DNA from: Myotis daubentonii
Lineage: Eukaryota > Chordata > Mammalia > Chiroptera > Vespertilionidae
Direction: 5' to 3'
Assembly (NCBI RefSeq): GCF_963259705.1
Contig: NC_081841.1
Span: 114,798,979 to 114,862,978 of the forward strand
Length of the DNA stretch: 64,000 nt
This document shows, one piece after another, positions 46,337 to 58,152 of this stretch. Position 1 is the first letter of the stretch; each line of letters opens with the position of its first letter. The notes under the pieces were generated by a model. That model made no database searches, was not told the origin of the DNA, and saw nothing but the letters and a program-made list of their open reading frames with translations. The position numbers and the translations under genes are program-made.

Positions 46337-46479
46337 CCCGGCGGCCGCCCCTCCCGCCAAGGGGACCCGAGAGGGTGCGCGGAGCTGCTGTGGGCCTGGC
46401 CTCCCCGGTGCCGGTCCAGCCCCCGCACCCGCTGGTTCCGCCGCTGATCCAGCTGCTCCGCATCGGAAGTGACTGACTC

Positions 46480-46494
46480 AGGAGCAAAGAAAAA
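46480..46494. repeat. ASB6 retrocopy target duplication, right
   Basis: aggagcaaagaaaaa, partner of 42822-42835. Confidence 0.9.
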
Positions 46495-46674
46495 TTTGCA
46501 GAGATATATCTGTAAAGTTAGAAACTTTATATTATTTGTAGTTTATTCATATTCCTATTCTCTAGGAAGAAAACATAATTTGGATAAACTTAAGTTGAAA
46601 ATGTAAAAGTAAATTACTTAGACTATTTTGCTGCACATTCTTTTATGGGAAAAACAAATAAAAATTAAGCTGGC

Positions 46675-48027
46675 AACAGAGAAGCCAGAAATAGCCCCAA
46701 GCTATTATGCTCAATTAATATTTGACAAAGGAGGGAAAAAGCATATAATGGAGTCAAGACAGTCTCTTCAATAAATGGTGCTGGGAAATTTGGTCAGATA
46801 GATGCAAAAAAATGAAACTAGATCACCAACTTACACCATACACAAAAATAAACTCAAAATGGTTAAAGGACTTAAATGTAAGACTTGAAACCATAAATAC
46901 CTTAGAAGACTCCATAGGCAGCAAAATACCAGACATGTCATAGCAATATCTTTACCGATACAGCTCCTAGGACAATGGAAACTAAGGAGAAAATAAACAA
47001 ATGGGACTATATAAAAATAAAAAGCTTCTGCACAGCAAAAGAAACCATCAGCAAAACAACAAGAAAGCCCACTGGATGGGTGAATATATTTGCCAATGTT
47101 ATCACCGATAAGGGTTTAATCTCCAACATTTATAGGGAACTCATACCTTAACAAAAGGAAGATAAACAATCTAATCAAAAAATGGGCAAAGGACCTAAAT
47201 AGACACTTTTCAAAAGAGGACATTCAGAAGGCTGAGAGACATATGAAAACAAGCTCAAAGTCCCTAATCATCCAAGAGATGCACATCAAAACAAGGCACC
47301 ATCTCACACCTGTCAGAATGGCTATCATCAACAAATGAATGAAGGACAAGTGCAAGCGAGGATGTGGAGAAACAGGAACCCTCATGCAATGCTGGTAGGA
47401 ATGCAGACTGGCGCAACCAGTGTGGAAAACAATATGGAGTTTCCTCAAAAAGTTAAAATTGGAACTCCCATTTGACCCAGTGATCCCACTTCTAGGAACA
47501 TATCCAAAGAAACCAGAAATACGAATCAGAAAGGATATATGCACCCTTATGTTCGTAGCAGCACAATTTACAATAGATAAGATTTGGAAACAGCCTAAGT
47601 GTCCATCAGCAAATGAGTGGATTAAAAAACTGTGCCACATCTACACAATGGAATACTATGCTGCTATAAAAAGAAGAAACTTTTGCCATTTGCAACAGCA
47701 TGGGTGGACCTGGAGAGCGTTATGCTAAGAGAAATAAGCCAGTCGGAGAAAGATAAATATCACATGATCTCACTCATATGTGGGATATAATGATCAACAT
47801 AAACTGATGAGCAAAAATGGATCCAGAGACAAGGTGCCACTGAGCAGACCGTCCAACCTCAGGGAAAAGGCAGGGGAAGTAGGGGAGTGTTAGAGATCAA
47901 CCAAAGGACTTGTACGCATGACCAATGGACACAGATACTGGGGCGGCGGTGGCTTGCCCTTGATGGTTGGAGTGGCTAGGGAGTCAATCGGGAAAGAAGG
48001 AGACATGTAAGACTTTAAACAATAAAA
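46675..48027 (+). mobile_element. L1-E: 5'-truncated L1 (ORF2 C-terminus and 3'UTR)
   Basis: Begins in ORF2 at AGAGAAGCCAGAAATAGCC and runs through the C-terminal region and 3'UTR to AATAAAAAAA at about 48027. A short duplication aaaattaag[c]tgg / aaaattaagttg flanks it (about 46661 and 48028). Stops and frameshifts are present; the longest open frame is 47420-47728. Confidence 0.88.
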
Positions 48028-48041
48028 AAAATTAAGTTGCA

Positions 48042-48436
48042 GATATCAGGATTTTAACAATTGGTAAAATAAAGTCTATATACAGAAAGCTATCTTTCAA
48101 ATATATTTAGTAGTACAAGACTATCAGTATGGCTTTAATAAAAATTCCATAGCAGAAAGATGTTATGGTTGAATTTTAGCCCCTAAATAAAACCTGTGTT
48201 AGAGCTGAACTATGCAACTCCTCTGAGATGTTACCTTCCACCTTTTGTACCTATCCCTTCAGAACCTGGCCTAGTGTATTTTCTAGTCAATCAGGAATGA
48301 GACTTAATTGAGTAAATTAAGATGCATTGTGATATGTGATTAACTTGATTCACCTGCTCTTTCAGATTCTGAATTAAAATCTACCAATATTAATGCAACA
48401 TTTTCCCCATAGAATAATAATTGATAAACATTTACT
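48042..48436. other. Low-copy sequence, nothing recognised
   Basis: No frame or repeat recognised in this interval. Confidence 0.5.
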
Positions 48437-48442
48437 TTTAGG

Positions 48443-48959
48443 TGCCGGAGTCCATTCATTGTCTTCACTAGCTGAGTTTAGACAGAGACCCCCAAAAGCT
48501 AGTAACCTTTGAAGTCCTAGCAAAGGTCAGGACTGCGCACCACCCAGTTAATCTAGGAACCACCCAGTTAATTTAGGTAATAATAGTTGAAGCATCATCC
48601 CCACCTTAGTTCACTTAATTCCTTAGATACTTATGTGGATCCTTGTTGATTATTGTTGATCAGATACTCTGCCTATTCCTGGAAATCATCTATTGATGAG
48701 CTAATCAGATACTTTGTCTATTCCTGGAAATTGTCTGCTGATCTGTGTGTCATTGAAACCTCCTTACCCTAAGGGCTACTCCAGATCAATAAAAGATTGG
48801 AGCGGCCTGAGCCTGGGTGGAAGTCCTTCAGGACTTGCCCGCCTGGTCCCCCAATATTGCAAAATTATCTCGTGTCTTTTTCTCTCATTTGTTGTGCGGC
48901 TCCTCTTTCAGATACCGAACCCTATTCCACGCAGAATGTGGAGGGAGTGTTACTTGACA
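48443..48959 (+). mobile_element. Solo LTR, class II, same family as 10014-10433
   Basis: Starts TGCCGGAGTCC and ends GTTACTTGACA (517 bp), flanked by tttagg (48437-48442) and gttagg (48960-48965), one mismatch. It shares CTTCACTAGC, GCAAAGGTCAGGACTG, AATAAAAGA (48789), GACTTGCCCGCCTGG and CGGCTCCTCTTTCAGATACC with the minus-strand LTR at 10014-10433. An internal tandem, GATCAGATACTCTGCCTATTCCTGGAAAT-like, occurs at about 48658 and 48706. No coding viral sequence. Confidence 0.82.
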
Positions 48960-48965
48960 GTTAGG

Positions 48966-49740
48966 TGTATCTTATTTTCTTGTTTTTGGGAAATTCAATA
49001 TTTCAGATACTCAAACTCCCAGTCTAGCAAAGTGGCCAATGAAAACCACTTTTGAACACTCTTTTTAAGTGGAAACTAGTTTGTAAGCATTATGTGTCTT
49101 GAAATAACAGTTTCCTGGATCTCAATTAATATCCACTTTCTCAGTTCCTTTGCCAGCTCATTGACCTCTGTCAAGAAGTTAAACAAAAAGTAATCTCAAT
49201 ATTTATCTAGAAACTTTTCTTTTTTTACTTTACATTCTCAACCTAGACAATGTTATCAACTAGTATGGTTGTGATTATTTGGTGTATGTTGACAAATCCC
49301 AAATTAATATATCCCCCCAAAATTCCATTATGAGCATCAGACTCTTACATAGAAGTATCTATTAAACATCTTTGCCTAGATATCTCAAAAGTATCTTACT
49401 CTCAACTTTGTCTAAAGTTCAAAAATATTAATGTAAACATACTCTATGCATTCCTTCAGGTGTGAGGATCATCTGGTCATGGGCTAAGGACTCAAAATAA
49501 TTTGGTGAGGCCCTGCCAAGGCATTAGGGGTGAGTTCATTAAACTTTTGACAAAATGTAGCTGGCTAATTTTTAAGTTGGTAATTTTATATGGACTGAGA
49601 ATGATGTTATAAATATCCAAATGGCCCTTGGCAGAATAAAGATTCCTATCCTTGTAACCCTCCCATCTTGTAGCTGCTATGGAAGAATCTGAAGCAGACT
49701 ACTTTTTTTCTTGGGGCTTATTTAAATTAAAATAAGGGGA
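48966..49740. other. Low-copy AT-rich sequence, nothing recognised
   Basis: No gene or named repeat seen. Confidence 0.5.
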
Positions 49741-49749
49741 AAAGAGTCC

Positions 49750-49900
49750 AACCAATATGGCTCAGTTGGTTGAGCATCGTCCCATGCACCAAGAGGTTAC
49801 CTGTTTGTTTCCTAATCAGGGCACATGCCTTGGGTTGCAGGCTCAATCCCCAGTAGGGCAATTGCAAGAGACAACCAATTATTTCTCTCTCATTGATGTT

Positions 49901-49956
<56 letters not shown>

Positions 49957-49997
49957 TGTCCCTTCCTCTCTCTCTAAAAATCAATAAAAATATTTAA
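49750..49997 (+). mobile_element. Ves-type SINE, older copy, with (TC)n expansion
   Basis: tRNA-like head ATGGCTCAGTTGGTTGAGC, B-box region CAGGCTCAATCCCC, then CTCTCATTGATGTTTCTG and an expanded (TC)n of about 24 units (49903-49951), ending AAAAATCAATAAAAATATTT. More decayed than the Ves copies at 295 and 56539. Confidence 0.85.
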
Positions 49998-51629
49998 TTT
50001 TTTTAAATTAAAAGAAAAGGGAGGAAGAGCAAGACCAGAAATAAAGGTTGGAAGTAAAGATTATTTTACATTGTGTAACAGATGTAAGAGAATTAGGGGT
50101 GGTGGAGACAGAGGACACAAAAAAACACAGACCCATTTTTGGGATAAAATATTATTTGGAACTCAATAATGAGTTTGAGAAAGGTTTGGGGGTAGTGACA
50201 ACTATTTCTGTGGAGGATATAATGTATGGCACAAATCTCAGTAAAAGAGATATTTGTGTGTTTTCCTGGACATTATAAAAGCATGCTTCTCCATTAAATT
50301 AAAAGTTAAATTTTCTTTACATTATTTTTAGAAAGTGTTTTCTCTTCAAATCCATAGTTTATAGGGATGATTATATATTTGAATCACATGCTCTATTAGT
50401 TATGCTCTATTTTAAATTCATATAAAAGAAAAAATAGCAATATCAAAAGAAGTCAGGATAAGGGGATCTGGGGTTAAAGCTCAGAGCAGATAAACATTTA
50501 ATTCTCTGTTATGAAAAAATAAGTCCAGAGGTATGCAGTCTTAAACTGTTTTTGGAAAATCTAGATATATCAAGGATTGGATTGAGGCTGCTTCTTCCTC
50601 CCTCTTCTACCATACTAATAGTAACTGTAACTCCAGCCACAATAACCTCATTTCAGACAAAAGGAAGGGATAGAGCTGACATGCACCTTCCCTTTTAGAT
50701 AACCCTATTAGAAGTCCTATTCAAAATTTATGATATCATTTCATTGGAAAAATCTATTCAACATGACCACACTTCTGCAAGTAAAATTGAAGCATCTAGT
50801 CTTATTCTAGGAGGAAAGATGCTCACCTAAGAATTAGGGTTCAGTTTCTAAGAAAAGAGATAACAGATCTTTAGTGTATAACAGGTTGATTCTGCTACAT
50901 ATTCACAAACCTGAATCATTATCTCTCCTATTCTCAAAGTGACTTTTCTAACTTTGGTTCCTATCTTAAGAAACTACGAAATTGCTGAAGACAAAATCCC
51001 AGGAATTATCACTGGTTAACTTTGTATTATCCATCTTCATCACTTCTATATCCAATTAAGCAGTATAACTTATTCAATATCTCTTTTCATATTCCTTCTT
51101 CATTATAACCATTGACTCTAGGTTATAATACCTATTCTCTCATCTAAATTTAGAATGTAAGCCTTGAAATTGAATTTTGTGTTTGTGAATTTAGCCTTTC
51201 TCTCTCCATGCTCAAATACATCGTGAATACCACAGACTTTGTGCCTTTATATAAAGCAAATCTGATCACTTTGCTGCCCATATAAAATTACTGAGGGACA
51301 TCTCAACGTTTTAAGATAGAGCTCCAAACCATAAAATGTACTAGATAGTCTTGCATAGTATAAAACTCATTGTTTTAGTTAATATGTTGCTCTGTAACAA
51401 TTATCTTTCAAATATGCATAATTTCTTTTCTTTTTCTTGACTTACTATAATCCAAAGGTTTTAACATGGATGTTGAGTAAAACTGATAAAATTGAAAATC
51501 TTGTTTACAAATCAAAGTGAGAAGAAACTTTGGAAGAAGAGGTGGAGGGAGAGGAGGAAGAAAATGAGTAGGCTCAATTCACCACCTTAAAATATTCTCA
51601 TCTCTCTCAGTATTTGAAAATTGCTTTTG
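49998..51629. other. Low-copy sequence, nothing recognised
   Basis: Short frames only (for example 50048-50278), no family signature, no repeat I can name. Confidence 0.5.
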
Positions 51630-54600
51630 AGAAACTATTTAGGAGATATTAAAAATGGCAGTGGAGTAATTGGATGCTGTATGAACATGCTCCCAGGACC
51701 AAACTGGAATTACAACTAGAATACAGAAAAACTTCCTGAATAATCAACAGAAGACTTGCTGGAGAGAATCCTGATAACCAAGGACAGAAAGTGGAGACCC
51801 CATAGAGACTGGTAGAAGGGGCAGAGGCACAAAAGGGCTGGCCTGGCTCTCACAGACATTAACTAAAGCTCTGGAGAGATATATCAGCTGTGGAGGGTTT
51901 CCACTGAGAACTCTGGAGTCTATTCCCCAAGCTAGACCCCCAGCAGAGAACACCAGAACTGATAAGAGTACCCACAAACATCTAGCTATGAAAAGCAGTG
52001 GGGCTGCTGTCTGCCAGGGAGAGACTGTTGGAAAGCAAGCACCCTCTTAAAGGACCAGCACACAAAATTCCCTGTGGAACCAATCATCTTAGGGCAGACT
52101 GGACTGGAGCTGTGTGAGCAGAAGTCAGGATAAGGGACCTGGGGTAAGAGGTCAGAGGGCAGACACCCCCTTTCCTGTGCTGAGTAATTCCCTGATGCTG
52201 CTGAGATCATTTTCTCAGGCAGAATTTTACTATACAGGCAACTTTACCTGGGGGGAAGAAGTTGACTCATCCTATTGGAAAACATCTTGCCCCATGGTAC
52301 AGAGTTTCTGAGGCCCAATAAGAGACTGAGAATAACAGTTTACAAGCAGAAGCAATGGCCCACCCTGTTGAAAAAACTCTTACCTCACTTATAGACAATT
52401 GCTTGAGGGTTATTAAAGACTAAATCCAATCAGTCTGCCAAACGAGGTGATCTCTGGAGGCTTTGAGACTTTGCCTGACCTAATTAGTCAGAAACAGCAT
52501 TTGAAACCTTCCTGCACTAGAAATTAGAGGCATAACAGATCTACCTAATACACAGTCACAAACTCAAGCAGGCAGCCAAAGTGAGGAGACAAAGAAACTA
52601 CCCCCAAATGAAAGAACAAGAAAATTCTCCAGAAGAAGAGATAAATGAAATGGAGATAAATTTATCTTATGAAAGAAATGCTAAAGGGACTGGTGTAAAA
52701 AGAAGAAATGAAAAGGGAAGAAGAAACACAGGCACAAAAATAAAAATGGCTACAAGCTAGTACTTATCAATAATAACTTTAAATGTAAATGGACTAAGTG
52801 CTCCAATCAAAAGACATCGAGTTGCTGAATGGATAAAAAAACATGATCCATATATATGCTGTCTAAAAGAGACCCACCTCATAACAAAGGACTCACACAG
52901 ACTGAAAGTGAAGGAATGGAAAAATATCTTTCAGGAAAAGGGAGGTGAAAAAAACACACAAAAACTGGGGTAGCAATACTTATATCTGACAAAATAGACC
53001 TCAAAGTGAAGGCCATAACAAGAGATAAGAAAGGCCGCTTCATAATACTAAAGGGATCAATATAACAAGAGGATATAACCCTGATAAACATATATGCACC
53101 CAATGCAGGAGCACCCAAATACAAAAACAAACAAACAAAAAACTCCTGGAAAATATCAAGGGTGCTATCAACAATACAATCATAGTAGGGGACTTTAATA
53201 ACCAATTGACATCACTGGATGAATTATCTAGAAAAAAATCAACAAAGACACAGCAATCCTAAATGACTCACAACATAAGATGGACTTAATTGACATCTTC
53301 AGAACATTTCACCCCATGCCATGAAATATACAGTCATCTCAAGTGCACATGGGACATTTTCAAAAATAGACCACATATTGGGTCACAGGAAGGGTCTCTC
53401 CAAATTCAAGAATACTGAAATCATATCAAGGATATTCTCAAACAACAATGGCATAATAATATAAATAAAATACAATAAATGCAACAAAAATTCAAACACT
53501 TAGAAGCTGAATAGTATGCTATTAAGCAATGACTAGGTTACCAAAGAGATCAAAGAAGAAATTAAAAACACCCTGGAAATGAATGGCAATGAAAATATAA
53601 CAATCCAAAATCTACGGGACACAATGAAAGCAGTCCTGAGAGGGAAGTTTATAGCTCCACAGGCCTACCTCAAAAAAAGAAACAAACAAACAAAACAAAA
53701 CAAAAAAAAACAAGAAAAAATTGTAGTAAATCATCTTCTCTACAACTTAAAGAAATAAAAAGAGAGCAACAGTAAAAGCCCAGGGTGAACACATTGTAGA
53801 AGGATACAAAATCAACACTCAAAAAATGATGGCTTTTTAATACAACAATAATGAATTCTCATAAATAGTAATGAAAAAAAATCCCATCTACCATTGCAAC
53901 CAAAAATTAAGATATTTAGTAATAAACTTAACCAAGGAGGTAAAAGACTTGTACTTGGAAAGTTACAGGATTTGGGGGGAAAAAAGATAGAAGATGTGAA
54001 CAAGTGAAAGCATATACCGTGTTCAGGAATTGGTAGCATCAACATCATTAAAATGTCCATACTACCCAAGGCAATCTACAGATTCAATGCAATCCCTACT
54101 AAAATACCAACAGCATATTTCACAGATCTAGAACAAATACTCCTAAAATTTATATGGAGCCAAAAAGACCCAAATAGCTGCTGCAATCTTGAGAAAGAAC
54201 AAAGTTGGAAAAATCACAATGCCAGATATCAAGTTATACTACAAAGCCACTGTACTCAAAACATCCTGACACATGAACAGACATATAGATTAATGAACAG
54301 AACAGAGACCCCATAAATTGACCCAATCCGTTATGCTCATTTAATATTTGACAAAGGAGGCAAAAACATACAATGGAGTCAAAACAGTCTCTTCAACAAA
54401 TGGTATTGGGATAATTGAACAGATATAAGAAAAAAAAAATTAAACTAGACCACCATACACCAAAATAAACTCAAAATGGATAAAAGGCTTGAATGTAAGT
54501 TGGGAAACCATAAAAATCCTAAAAGAAAAATCTCAGACATCTCTCATAGCAATACATTTGTGGATACATCTCCTAGGGCAGTGGTTGGCAAACTCATTAG

Positions 54601-54660
54601 TCGACGGAGCCAAATACCAACAGTACAACGATTGAAAATTCTTTTGAGAGCCAATTTTTT

Positions 54661-55135
54661 TTTTCTTTCACTGCCTGGTTTATTTCACTTAACATAATGC
54701 TCTCCAGTTCCATCCATGCTGCTGCAAATTGTAAGAATTCCTTCTTTTTTATAGCACAGTAGTATTCCATTGTGTAGATGTACCACTGTTTTTTTTTATT
54801 GCTTAAAGTAATACAAAGGGTATTACATATGTGTCCATTTCCCCCCCCCCCACCCTAGACAGTCCCTTAGCCTCCCCTATCCCCCAGTGTCCTATGTCCA
54901 TCGGTTATGCTTATATGCATGCACACAAGTCCTTCGGTTGATCTCCTACCCCCCTACCTCCTGTCCCCCAACCCTCCCCGGCTTTCCCGCTGCAGTTTGA
55001 CAATCTGTTTGAGGCAGCTCTGCCTCTGTATCTATTATTGTTCAAAAGTTTATAATGGTCTCTATTATCCGTGAATGAGTGGGATCATGTGGTATTTTTC
55101 CTTCATTGACTGGCTTATTTCACTTAGCATAATGC
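54661..55135 (-). mobile_element. Chimeric short L1 insertion in the hAT element
   Basis: Duplicated hAT sequence ttgagagccaa(a)ttttt flanks the insert (54644-54660, 55136-55152). On the minus strand the insert is: L1 3' end from AGCATTATGCTAAGTG to the poly(A) (55135-54788), followed by a second L1 piece from a more upstream position, CAGTGGTACATCTACACAAT to AACCAGGCAGTGAAAG plus an A run (54789-54661). Both pieces have the same orientation but their order is reversed relative to L1. Confidence 0.82.
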
Positions 55136-55557
55136 TTGAGAGCCAAATTTTTAAAACTTAAACTATATAGGTAGGTACATTGTTATTAACTTAATTAGGG
55201 TACTCCTAAGCTGGCCTTTGCTAAAAACGTCCTCAATCTGATTGAGGTTGACCCCTTCCAACTCTCCCATCCACACTCGTCTTGTATACTTGTTTCATCT
55301 AACTCCTTTCGTTCATCGTCTCTATATATCCAAACCATCTCAACATACCTTTCTCAATCCTCGACACTACATTTTTTCACTCCACAACGTTCCCTAAAAT
55401 TAACTTAATAAACTTTACTTAAAGTTTTAAGTCTTAGTTAAACTATAGGTATGTTGAGTAAAACTTGATATCATAGTTAATAATTATATTATTTATTGAT
55501 AAAATTAAATTCCTTACAATATCCATAAAATTAAATCATGACAATGACTGACAAACA

Positions 55558-56188
55558 CTAATGTGAACAATGGCCTTGCATCTCCTTGGAAAGTTTGGGT
55601 AAGTCAGGTTTGTATGTTGTTGTTTTTAATTTTAGGCACGATTCCAGGTTCTCATCAATAAGACGACTTCTCAATTTACTCTTGATAAGGTTCATGCTTG
55701 AAAATGATTGTTTGCATAAATATGTAGACCCGAATAAGGAAAGAACAGCAAATGCTGGTTTTTTCAGTTGATTATATGAGTTAGGAATACTATTCCAGGT
55801 GTTAAAAATCAACATATCTTCCTTCTCCAGGTCTTTCAAAGCAGACCACTTGTGCTGTGAACTAAGTTCACATTTGTTTTTCTCCAATATTTTTATATCA
55901 GCACAAAGACGTTCAAATTTCGAGCTCCAGAGTTCTTTGTTTTTTTAAATCCAGCAATTGCATTTCAAAGTTGCCAATGTCAATATTAACGGGAGAAAAC
56001 TTTAATTCTGTTACAGTAGCATTGAGAGGTTTTTTAACAAAGGCTAACATCACTTTGCTGTTTCTGAATTCCTGAAACCTGTTGAGAAAAGCTTCCCTCA
56101 TATTTAAAAGTGTTGTTTTGAAATAGCAAATGTCAATATCAGAATTATTTTCTTGGTGATGTTTCAACAGCCTTGGAAAGTGAATCAA
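55558..56188 (-). pseudogene. hAT transposase C-terminal remnant
   Basis: Two minus-strand frames. 56188-55913 carries text typical of the region ahead of the dimerisation domain (MREAFLNRFQEFRNSKVMLA). 55887-55558 carries the hAT C-terminal dimerisation domain: AFAVLSLFGSTYLCKQSFS, MNLIKSKLRSRLIDENLES. A stop or frameshift separates them. The BED finger and catalytic DDE parts are absent, so it cannot act alone. Confidence 0.85.
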
Positions 56189-56538
56189 AGTTTCTCTTTC
56201 AAAATCTTGAGCAAAAAGAGATAATTTGTTTTCAAATGAAATAACTTATTCTAACATCGAAAAAATTGTGTTTCCTTTCCTCTGTAGTGTGGAAGAGCTA
56301 CACTCAAGGGACCAAAGAGCTGCATGTGGCTTGCGAGCCATGGTTTGCAGACCACTGTCCTAGGGCAAAGGGAACTAAGAAAAAAATAAACAAATGGGGC
56401 TACATCAAAAGTAAAAGATTCTGCACAGCAAAAGAAACCATCAACAAAATAATAAGAGAGCCCATTGTATGGAAAAACATATTTGGCAATGATACATTTG
56501 ATAAAGGGTTAATATCCAAAATATATAAAGAACTAATG

Positions 56539-56757
56539 CGCCTAGACCGGTTTGGCTCAGTGGATAGAGCGTCGGCCTGCGGACTGAAAGGTCCCGGGTT
56601 TGATTCCGGTCAGGGGCATGTACCTTGGTTGCGGGCACATCCCCAGTGGGAGATGTGCAGGAGGCAGCTGATCGATGTTTCTCTCTCATCGATGTTTCTA
56701 ACTCTCTATCTCTCTCCCTTCCTCTCTGTAAAAAATCAATAAAATATATTTTAAAAA
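56539..56757 (+). mobile_element. Ves SINE, well preserved, in L1-F
   Basis: Head GGTTTGGCTCAGTGGATAG (A box) and GGTTTGATTCCGG (B box), the Ves body, CTCTCTCCCTTCCTCTCTG and the AATAAAATATATTTT tail. Perfect 12-bp duplication aaagaactaatg at 56527-56538 and 56758-56769. Confidence 0.96.
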
Positions 56758-57917
56758 AAAGAACTAATGCAACTTAACAAAAGGAAGACGAACACTCCAA
56801 TATTTAAATGGGCAAAGCACCTAAATAGACACATCTCCAAAGTGGACACACAGATGACCAAGAGGCATACGGAGAAATACTCAAAGTCACTGACCATCAG
56901 ATTGTTTAAAATGAAAATGACAATGAGGTATGACCTCTCACCTGTCATAATGGCTACCATCAACAAGGTAACAAATGACAAGTGCTGGCGAGGATGTAGA
57001 GAAAAGAGGACCCTAGTACACTGCTGGTGGGAATTCAAACTGGTACAGCCATTTTGGAAAACAGTATGAAGTTTCCTCAAAAAATTAAATATGGAACTGC
57101 CATTTGTCCCAGTGATCCCACTTCTAGGAATGTATCTTAAGAAACCCAAAACACCCATCAGAAAGAATGTATGCACCTCTATATTCATAGCAACACAATT
57201 TACAATAGCTAAGATCTGGAAACAACCTAAGATGAGTGGCTAAAATAGCTGTGGTACATTCATACCATAGAATACTATGCAACATTAAAAAAGAAGAATC
57301 TCTTATCCTTTGAGACAGCATGGACAGACCTGCAGAGGATTATGCTAAGTGAAATAAATCAGTCAGAGAAAGACAAATATCACATGATCTCACTCATATG
57401 TGGAATCTAATTAACAAAATAACCTGATCAATGGAGCATACCCAGAGACATGGAAGCATGAAACAGAGAGCAGAATCTCAAATGGAAAGTGGGGTAGGGT
57501 GGGTAGGTGGGAGGTAATCAATCAAAGACCTTGTATGCATATATGCATAATCCATGGACACAGAGAGTGGGGTGGTGAGGGCCAGAAGTGGACTGGAGTG
57601 GGGGAAAAGGTGACATATGTAATACTTTCAACAAGACATATTTTTTTAAAAAAGATAAACTATTAAAAAATAAACAAACACACACATACCAAAACAAACA
57701 AATAAACAAAAAACCCACAAACAAAAAAACAAACAAACAAATCTAGATGGGAAGCATTCAGTTTTCCAAAATTAACTGTGATGTTAGCTCGAACTTTTAT
57801 TTTTAATAGAAGATCTTTATCATGTAAAGAAAGTTCCCATGTATGCATAGCTTACTGTGTTTTTTCATTAATGGATTTTTAATTTTCTCAAGTCCATATT
57901 ATTGTGTTTATCTAGAT

Positions 57918-58152
57918 CAGTGATGGCGAACCTATGACACACGTGTCAGAGGTGACACATGAACTTATTTTTTTGGTTGATTTTTCTTTGTTAAATGGCA
58001 TTTAAATATATAAAATAAATATCAAAAATATAAGTCTTTGTTTTACTATGGTTGCAAATATCAAAAAATTTCTATATGTGACATGGCACCAGAGTTAAGT
58101 TAGGGTTTTTCAAAATGCTGACACGCCAAGCTCAAAAGTTTCATCATCACTG
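57918..58152. mobile_element. hAT MITE
   Basis: Ends CAGTGATGGCGAACC (57918) and TTTCATCATCACTG (58152), decayed inverted repeats, with a perfect 8-bp duplication atctagat at 57910-57917 and 58153-58160. 235 bp, no coding capacity. Its family differs from the 54579 element. Confidence 0.93.

Larger units (their letters stand above)
42836..46479 (-). pseudogene. ASB6: Processed ASB6 retrocopy with long 3'UTR
   Basis: A 3.6-kb L1-type retrocopy on the minus strand. It has a GC-rich 5' end at 46479, an intronless ASB6 coding region (46336 to about 45098), a long 3'UTR, and a poly(A)-like tail seen on the plus strand as T-rich sequence at 42836-42874. The target duplication aggagcaaagaaaa is at 42822-42835 and 46480-46494. 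The 3'UTR contains the NTMT1 last exon in antisense. In mammals known to me NTMT1 and ASB6 are tail-to-tail neighbours, so a read-through ASB6 transcript would include that exon. It sits in old AT-rich DNA and has a very different base composition. Confidence 0.9.
54579..56357 (-). mobile_element. hAT DNA transposon, internally deleted, in L1-F
   Basis: Terminal inverted repeats CAGTGGTTGGCAAAC (54579) and, on the minus strand, CAGTGGTCTGCAAACC (56357). Perfect 8-bp duplication tcctaggg at 54571-54578 and 56358-56365, inside L1 text GCTCCTAGGGCAATGG. It holds minus-strand transposase remnants (55558-56188) and a later L1 insertion (54661-55135). The N-terminal transposase half is missing. The MITE at 63530-63740 has the same ends. 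Confidence 0.93.
51630..57650 (+). mobile_element. L1-F: internally deleted L1, plus strand, nested
   Basis: A different 5'UTR type (51640-52600: GGCAGTGGAGTAATTGGATG start) leads into the first part of ORF1 (52570-52670). The sequence then jumps to the end of ORF1 (AAAGAAATGCTAAAGGGACT, 52674), so most of ORF1 is deleted. ORF2 runs 52747 to about 53785, jumps to the late reverse-transcriptase region at 53790 (ACATTGTAGAAGGATACAAAATC), and continues to 54570. A hAT element (54579-56357) and a Ves SINE (56539-56757) interrupt it. The 3'UTR ends in an A-rich tail with AAAC units to about 57740. Confidence 0.88.

Noticed and set aside
42836..46479. Segmental duplication of the NTMT1-ASB6 locus
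   Set aside because: ASB6 has no introns and the unit ends in an A-rich tail with a target duplication, so retrotransposition fits and genomic duplication does not.
56545..56615. tRNA gene
   Set aside because: The A and B boxes belong to a Ves SINE with its own tail and duplication; the same holds at 300-370.
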